NCBI GenBank assembly: GCA_025529335.1
Contig: JAMYHX010000107.1
Coordinates: forward strand, 1-64,000
Direction of reading: 5' to 3'
Length of the DNA stretch: 64,000 nt
DNA from: Rhizopus sp. PT2906
Lineage: Eukaryota; Mucoromycota; Mucoromycetes; Mucorales; Rhizopodaceae
Shown: piece by piece, positions 57,276 through 64,000 of the stretch
Layout of the letters: each line of letters starts with the position of its first letter
Position numbering within the stretch: the stretch's first letter is position 1
Made by a program: the position numbers and the translations under genes
Notes under the pieces: generated by a model
What the model was told of the DNA's origin: nothing
Seen by the model: only the letters and a program-made list of their open reading frames with translations
Databases searched by the model: none

Positions 57276-58526
57276 ATGAAGCTCGCCATCCTTAGTGCCG
57301 CCTTACTTGCTGTAGTTACAGCTGCACCTTCCCCTACTAAGACGACAGGAACTTATATTCCTCAAAAGTCGCCTTCCTTTTCAAACGTGCCTTCTCCTAC
57401 AGGCATTGTCACAGCTTACAACTATGGCCCTTACAATACCTCTGATGCCTTGCCTACCACAACCTTGTCTGGCTATCCTTCTCCCTGGGAAGTACCTGAC
57501 ACCAAGAGCGATGAAGTCCAGGCAGCCATTAAGCAAATCGATTGGAGCCTTGTACCTGACGCTCCTGTTCGAAAGCAAGATGAGAATGGTAATTTCAAGC
57601 CTGATACGGATGGCGATGATGACCCTTACTGCTGGTGGTCCGATACAAACTGTGTCAAGCCCAAGATTAATCTGCCCGAAGATTATTACATTTGTCCTAA
57701 CAAGGGTGATTGGGGTCTATCCTATGATGATGGACCTTTTAACTTGTACACTGGCAAAGAAGCTGCCACTCAGAACAAGTACGCTGAACCTGCTCTTTAC
57801 AATTACCTAGTTGAGCATAATAATCAAAAGGCTACCCTGTTTGTAAGTGACACGGATTATTTTTTGAGTATTCAATTAATCTCATTTCACTAGTATATTG
57901 GCTCTAATGTTGTTACTTATCCTGAAGCTGCTAAGCGCGCATTCAATGATGGCCATTACATTTGCGTCCATACATGGTCCCATCCTGCCATGACCACCAT
58001 GACGAACGAAGAAGCTGTGGCCGAATTCTACTGGACTCTCAAGGCCATTAAAGAAACTACGGGTGTCACACCAAAGTGCTGGAGACCTCCCCAAGGTGAT
58101 GTTGATGACCGTATTCGTTCCATTGCTTGGCAGATGGGTATGCACACCGTCCTCTGGGATTGGGATACGAACGATTGGGACATGCCTGCACCTGGCGGCG
58201 GTGACTTGGCTCCTTCCAAGGTTGATGGCTACTTTGAAGGCTGGATTGAAGACGAGCAATCAGGCAATCAAACTCATGGTCACATTGTCCTCGAGCATGA
58301 ACTCAATAATGCCACGGTCAACATGACCATGTTCTGGTTGCCCAGGATTCAAAAAGTGTTTAATGTCGTGCCTGCCCTCGCCTGTAACAATGTCACTCAG
58401 CCTTACTGGGAACAGCAATACGTTTATCCTCTTCAGACATTGCCTGTTGGTGGCTCAAACACCTCTAGCACTGCTACGGAAACAACAATTGTTCTCTCCT
58501 CTGCTCTGCCTCGTGCTACTTCGTAA
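57276..58526 (+). CDS. Secreted chitin deacetylase (polysaccharide deacetylase, CE4 family)
   Basis: It converts chitin to chitosan, a main wall polymer of Mucoromycota. Exons 57276-57842 and 57894-58526 give 399 residues. The signal peptide is MKLAILSAALLAVVTAAPS. A linker of about 130 residues precedes the NodB domain. Active-site motifs are LSYDDGPF (catalytic Asp and metal Asp), HTWSHP (metal His pair), RPPQGDVDDR and VLWDWDTNDWD, with VLEHE at the end. N-glycosylation sites (NNT, NNAT, NMT) are common in the second half. The C-terminus is Ser/Thr-rich but not hydrophobic, so no GPI anchor is apparent. The stop codon is 23 bases from that of the convergent P450. Confidence 0.95.
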
Positions 58527-58549
58527 TTTATTAAAATTAAATTAGAGTT

Positions 58550-60497
58550 TTATTTTGTTTCCTTTTTAATAAACCGAACTGGGCCTGTTGATGGTTTAGA
58601 ATAGCCTTTTTCACCAGAAATCAGAATATCGCCTGCTGGACGCATTTCATAATGTCTAATAAGGTAAGAAACAATACCTTTTATCTGCTGGGTTGCAAAC
58701 CATCTTCCTGGACAAGCTCGCCTATAACACGACGAATAAGAATTGGTTTATACCTATTTAGCTGAACCACTTACTTTCCAAGACCAAAAGAGACAAAATC
58801 ATGTCCTGTCTTTGTCGTTTGCTTATCCTGGCCAACGAATCTGAATCCCAAGAACTGGTCGGCATCACCCATGTGACCTTGGTTAGCTTCATCAAAGTGG
58901 ATATGCCACATATTGATATAAACATCCTCCCCTTTGAGAAAGAGTTAGAAAAGAGGAAACGCTTTACATGTTATTTTACTTATTTCTACCTGGTCTAACG
59001 ATCGCTCCTGACCGAAGGACAACATCCTTATCTGTGATATTTTTATGAGGCAGGGCAATACCCGTAGCACGAGTACGCATAGACTCACGAATGAAGCTGT
59101 CGAGTTTTGGCATCTGTCGATAAGCACTTGGCACAAAGTCTTGTGCATCGGCGGTCTCTGAAACCTGCTTTTGCTCTTCAAGTAACTCTGGGATATATTG
59201 GGGGTGCGCTACAAGTCGGTACATCACGGCTGCTGCTGCCATTGAAGTGGTATGAACGCCAACAAAGATAAAGATGAGGATGACAGTTGTCAGAGACTCG
59301 AGATATGCATCATCTATTTCTTCTTGAGGATGCGCTTCAAGTATGTAACCAAGGATACCACTTGGCTCCTGATTTCCGTCATTTAGTATTCTTTTTAAAT
59401 TTATTTTTATGCGTACGCACCTTTTGTTCTGGTGATGCTTTTCTTCTTTCAATGTCTGCTGCTAATGCGTTTTTGATAAGCATTCTGTGTTTGTCTATAG
59501 CTGCTGTCCTTGGATACAGGAACCTAAAAATAAAGAAAAGTTAAATCATGTTTGAGCTGGAAATGAGTTCAATTTTACTTCAGGTATAATTTGTTGAAGA
59601 ATGGGAATATTACACGGAATAACCCAGGTGTCATTTCTTTACCAATCTCTGATACTGCATTCTCAAATGCATTCATCAGATTCTCGTCTGTACACAGCTC
59701 TTTACCTACAAAAGCAGATGCGCTGTAGCGAGCTACAAAGCTTCTCAAGAAGGGAAGTAGATCAGGCACGACAACTATGTTCAAAATGAGTAAAGACAAG
59801 CAACCCTCTAGTTTTGATTTTCCTTTTACCTTCCGGTTCATTCAGTACATGCTTAGCATGTTTTATGATCTAATGGGAAAGCAAAGGTTTAGAAAAAGAT
59901 TGCTTTAACACTTTAACACACTCTACCATTTCAAAGCCTTGCGGACAGTAGTTGTCAAGATGAGGCGTCAGATGCTTCACAATGGATTGTTTTACTATCT
60001 CAGGGGACAAGGAGTATCTAGAATTTGCATGGGCTGTGGTTTGACCCAGAAACTAGAATTTTCTTTAAGTTTTTCTCCTTTTAATCCCTTCTTAGGGAGT
60101 AAATTTTACCTCGACTTGCCCAGCAAGAAAACTTAGGCTTGGATGTGTAAAGACTTCTGGGGCATCGTCTGCACCGACAACAGTGACCCATTGGCCATGA
60201 AGATGCATCTTGAAAGCAGATCCATACTTTTTAGACCACTTCTTGGTGAATCCAAGTGTATTCTTGTAATAGTCAATCGTGGAGCCAACGAATGGTAGCT
60301 TGTATGGAACTACAGGAAATTGTTCTTTTGACTTTTATATATATATTGATTAGCCTATGTTATCAATTGATGCATATAGCGTTTACATTATTAGACAATA
60401 AGCGAGATGTTGATTTAAGCAACACAAAGGCAGTAATTAAAGCACCAGCAGACAAGTAAAGATGTTCAGATTTTTTATCCAATCCAATATAATTCAT
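58550..60497 (-). CDS. Cytochrome P450 monooxygenase (microsomal, family uncertain)
   Basis: An N-terminal membrane anchor (HLYLSAGALITAFVLL) is followed by FPVVPYKLPFVGSTIDYYKN, the proline-rich hinge. The I-helix reads FVGVHTTSMAAAAVMYRL, with His where many P450s have Asp/Glu before the Thr. The ExxR motif is in FIRESMRTR, and the haem loop is FGLGKxRACPGRWFATQQIK across an intron. About ten exons and 500 residues. The HTTS form and ACPGRWFA resemble fungal P450s of the ent-kaurene-oxidase/CYP68 type and the Mucoromycota-expanded families. Substrate cannot be told. Not CYP51, whose haem loop and I-helix differ. Confidence 0.88.
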
Positions 60498-62044
60498 GTT
60501 ATGTTATGTGAAAGAGAACGATACTTGTAAGAAAGGAAGGCAAAGTATTCATATATATATGCTAGCATAAGCATTTCTATATTTGTTTGAAACTGTCCGA
60601 ACAAAAGCTTAGGGGAATAGACCTTGCATTCCTGATTGATAGTTCGGTATAATTCCACCCTTTATGGTAATTGTGCAACTTAGCCAAGCACTGCTGAGCG
60701 CTTATGCCATTGGCCTCTTTGACTCATAAATGTAATGACTTAAACACTTGTATTTATGTGTAGGGCTCAAAAATGCACACATGACTTCTACCCTGCCTCT
60801 TTTAAATTTATAAACTACTCATACTATATGTTTGATAAATATTTACAGCCGAACAATTTTTTTTAAAAAAAAAAGGAAAAATAGAGAAGAATATGGTAAC
60901 AATAATAGAGAACACTCATATTACAGTAACCGAGATTGTGAAGCATGTGACAGTTAACAACAACAACAACAACAATAGGTAAAAAAGTGCTTCACAATAA
61001 AACTACTAAATTTGAAAACGAGCCTGTATTTTACTAAAAAAACTAGTCTCCGAATGTTTATGTGATACTCCGTTGAAGCAAGGGAAACGCTTCCGAGATA
61101 AACCTTGATGGTCGTACACGATTAGAGCTTATTTCTACAATATAGAATCGAATCATTTTTAAAAGCCAAGGTATGGTCATCAATATTCAGAAATACTAAG
61201 TATTCTCTCCATTTATTAGTGTTTACTCACAGTAACGGCTTACCCACTTTAGTTATTTCCATTACTGAGTAAAAATCTTGATTGACAATGATGAAAAGAT
61301 GTAGAAAAAAAAAGGACAGAAAATTTAGATAAGTTAAGCCTTGTTGATGAATGAATGCTTTAAAGCTTTGAAGCAATTGCATCAAGAGACATACTTGACT
61401 TGTTTCTGCAAAACATAAAAATTTATGCACCTTTGTTACAAGTCAAAGGCATGATTTCGATGTTCAAAGGGATTTCGTCTTTGTTCTGTCTCTGCTATTA
61501 TTCATGGTTCTTCTTGACTATTACCTATTCCACATACGATTATGATAGATGAGACAACAAGAGTCATAAAGAATAGCAAAGGTCCTTGACTCTCTACTGG
61601 GAAATCTGAGTTTTCAGCAGGAAAAACATCTGCAGGTCTAATAAGCTTGTACCCTTTCTGAAAAAATCCCTGTTTGGATGTTCGTCAAGCATTAAATTCA
61701 ATATTGTCAAAGTTAAAGCTAAACTCTAGTGAGGCTCGTATACATTCAGCTCACTTTCTCTGGATATAAAGCTTATTCTTCATATATTAGTCAACTATTG
61801 CAATCATAATGAACATTGACTTACATCATTCATTCAATTCTTCAATGATGAAAAAGGAAAAGAAAGCCATAAATGTCAGACATTGGTGAAGCATAAGCGT
61901 CAACTTTGCTGTAGATGTCTAAGCACTTTTACTTTAGGACACCGCTGCCAAAAAAAGTCGTCACAACGATTACAGAATTTTTTCATTTTTTGAAAGTGCC
62001 AAAAAGTCATACTTCTTTTCTTCAACAGTTTGCCTTATTTCATA
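60498..62044. other. 1.5 kb intergenic region between divergent P450 and eIF4G genes
   Basis: No gene is supported. It contains a CAA trinucleotide run (about 60958-60975) and a T8A10 palindrome (60857-60874). The final part is the eIF4G promoter and leader. Confidence 0.55.
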
Positions 62045-64000
62045 ATGCAGCCAACTTATATACCACCACACGGTAGAAAATCGCCTTCTCATAACGACTC
62101 TTCAAACGCTCCTCAGCCCAACAACAGTCAGAATAACGATAAGAATTGGCAGAATAACCAATACGTACGTCAAAACACATGTATACCGGCTTATTTTTAA
62201 TATTCTATAGTATCCTTCTTCTACATACTACGGCTCCAACTACAGCGGTCAAACATTCGTTCGTCCTCCCACTGGCAGTAAAGCGATTCCCATTATTAAC
62301 CCCAACAATAGGGAAATAGTTCAACCTCCAGCCGCTTCTAAAGACCAAGAGAAGCCTTCTTCTCCTATCAAGATTGTAGACCCCACGGTAATTATCCATA
62401 TACACTTTGCGTACCGCGATATCTCGAATAAATAGAATAATAAACTCTTTTTCTCTGTTTAGGATCAAGAAAAGGCAGACAATGTGGATGATAATGAAGT
62501 TGACAAACAGGAAAAAGAAGAGACTGTTGAATCCAAAGATGTACAGGAAACAGCTGCCGAAGCCAACAAGATACCTGAAAAAAAGGATGATATAGAGAGC
62601 GAAGTAACAAAAGATGCACCAGTGGAAGAGAGCACTACTCAGCAAGAAGAGCCCAAGGGAGAAACAGAATCTAAAAAAGAAGCAGAACCTAAGGATGAAA
62701 CAGCTCCTAAAGAAGAAGCAGAACCTAAGGATGAATCAGAGTCTAAGAACGAGGCAACTCTTGAGCAAGCCAAAGAAAAAAGGGATGAGGAAGAGCAAGA
62801 AGAACAAAAACCAGTAGAAGAAAAGGTAGAAGTATGCAAGGGCGATCGCATTATCTACGATATTGCCTTTATGATGAAATTTAGAGATTATAAGACACTT
62901 CCAACCGACATCAACATGGTCCCATTTGAAGATATCAATACTGAACGATCCGGCAACGACCGAGGCGGACGTAGCATGTCACGACGTCAAACATCTGAAC
63001 GTGGTCGTGGACCACGCGCACCTGGCCTTGCTGGTGAAGGTATGCTTCGCAGTGGTTCCAGCCGTGGGCCTCGTCGTCAAGACAGCTCTGGACCCGGTTC
63101 TCCTATGGATCGTCAAGGCTCAAATAGAAACCGTAGCAGCCGTGGTGGTAAGTCTCGTCGTGCACCCAAGGAACCCAAAGAAGACGGTAAGGACAGCGTT
63201 CCTTCAACCCCTGTTGAGGAAGTAGCACCCTTACAGAAGAGCCAGAACCGCTGGGTGCCCAAGGTGCAATCTTCAGAAACAGCTGAAGCTAAAGAAGAAA
63301 GTGAAATGATCTCACAAGACATGATCAAACGTAAAGTCAAATCACTTCTTAATAAGCTAACCCTGGAGAAGTTCGATTCTATTTCTAATCAAATCTGGGA
63401 ATTTGCCAAACAATCAGAAAAGGAAGACGATTCTGAATCTTTAAAGACAGTGATTGACCTCATTTTCGATAAAGCATGTGATGAACCTCCCTTTGCCAGC
63501 ATGTGGGCACAACTCTGTAAAAGACTTTACGAACTTACTTCCAACAATAAGGAAATCAAGAACGTAAACATTCTTGACAAGAACAACGAAGTCGTCTGTG
63601 GTGGTCCTTTATTCCGTAAATATCTCTTGAACCGTTGTCAAGCCGATTTTGAAAAGGGTTGGAAGCATGATCTTCCCAAGATTGATGAAAATGATCCCAA
63701 TGTCATGCTCACAGACGAATACTATGCTGCTGTCAAAGCTAAGCGTCGCGGTCTTGGTCTAGTTAAATTCATTGGTGAATTATTCAAGCTTCAGATGCTC
63801 ACAGATCGTGTGATGAAGGAATGCTTGCGAACTCTGTGTAGTGACCCAAAGAACCCTGAAGATGAAGAAACTGAGACGATGTGCAAGTTGCTTATGACCA
63901 TGGGCAAAGTCTTTGATACAAGCAGTCTTAATAACAAGCAATGGCTCGATGTCTATTTTGCAAGAATGAAAGAAATGTACGAAAGCAAAACTCTAAGCTC
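62045..64000 (+). CDS. Translation initiation factor eIF4G (5' part; continues beyond the right edge)
   Basis: The scaffold that links the cap-binding protein eIF4E to eIF4A and eIF3. Exons 62045-62164, 62211-62387 and 62463 onward; the third exon is open to the edge. The N-terminal 250 residues are low-complexity, first Asn/Gln/Pro-rich, then Glu/Lys-rich with a repeated EAEPKDE unit. The eIF4E-binding site reads YDIAFMMKF; the consensus is YxxxxL-hydrophobic, here with Met for Leu. An RG/SR-rich segment (RGGRSMSRRQTSERGRGPR) follows. The MIF4G domain starts near KRKVKSLLNKLTLEKFDSIS and includes FDKACDEPPFASMWAQLCK, then CGGPLFRKYLLNRCQADFEK and LGLVKFIGELFKLQML. No stop is reached. Confidence 0.95.
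62680..62736 (+). repeat. In-frame 36-base tandem repeat in eIF4G
   Basis: Two exact 21-base copies (62680-62700 and 62716-62736) recur at a 36-base, frame-preserving period and encode EAEPKDE. Copy number could vary between strains. Confidence 0.85.

Overview
The window is nuclear DNA of a filamentous fungus. Many small introns (mostly 45-70 bases, GT...AG, often with a CTAA-type branch site) interrupt compact, AT-rich genes. The gene set points to an early-diverging fungus, most likely Mucoromycota (Mucorales-like): a Chs3-class chitin synthase, its Skt5/Chs4-type activator and a secreted chitin deacetylase lie in one 25 kb stretch, and there is a relic that looks like a TnpB/Fanzor-type transposase. 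I could not run similarity searches. Names rest on recognised motifs and domain order. Exon joins were worked out by hand from splice sites, reading phase and conserved protein sequence.

Layout. 0-6.4 kb: the start-side part of a Sec7 Arf-GEF (runs off the left edge), a synaptojanin-type phosphoinositide phosphatase, and an EI24-like ER membrane protein. 7-10.4 kb: a cysteine-rich GPI-type surface protein, a doubtful small ORF and a seven-helix receptor-like protein. 10.4-15.5 kb: a gene-poor AT-rich tract with unexplained open frames. 15.5-27.6 kb: a Wee1-family kinase, a tandem pair of tiny related genes (one probably broken), ribosomal protein S23, a WG-repeat protein, CTP synthase and the Rab geranylgeranyl transferase alpha subunit. 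28-31 kb: the transposase relic and non-coding DNA. 31-46 kb is densely packed: a RhoGEF, an SDR-type epimerase, chitin synthase, a coiled-coil protein, APS kinase, vacuolar alkaline phosphatase, Mn/Fe superoxide dismutase, Rab7 and Skt5/Chs4. 46-52 kb: KRI1, an 86-residue LYR-motif protein and a complete Sec7-PH Arf-GEF that is the paralogue of the gene at the left edge. 54-64 kb: an HMG-box protein, uroporphyrinogen-III synthase, chitin deacetylase, a cytochrome P450 and the 5' part of eIF4G (runs off the right edge).

How the genes fit together. Two themes recur. The first is the wall polymer route from chitin to chitosan: synthase, prenylated activator and deacetylase. The second is polarised membrane traffic: two Arf6-type GEFs, synaptojanin, a RhoGEF, Rab7, and the RabGGTase alpha subunit that would prenylate Rab7. 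Tail-to-tail gene pairs are very tight (3, 6, 23 and 50 bases between stop codons), so convergent transcripts probably overlap. No rRNA genes, CRISPR arrays or intact mobile elements were seen, and no tRNA was recognised by eye.
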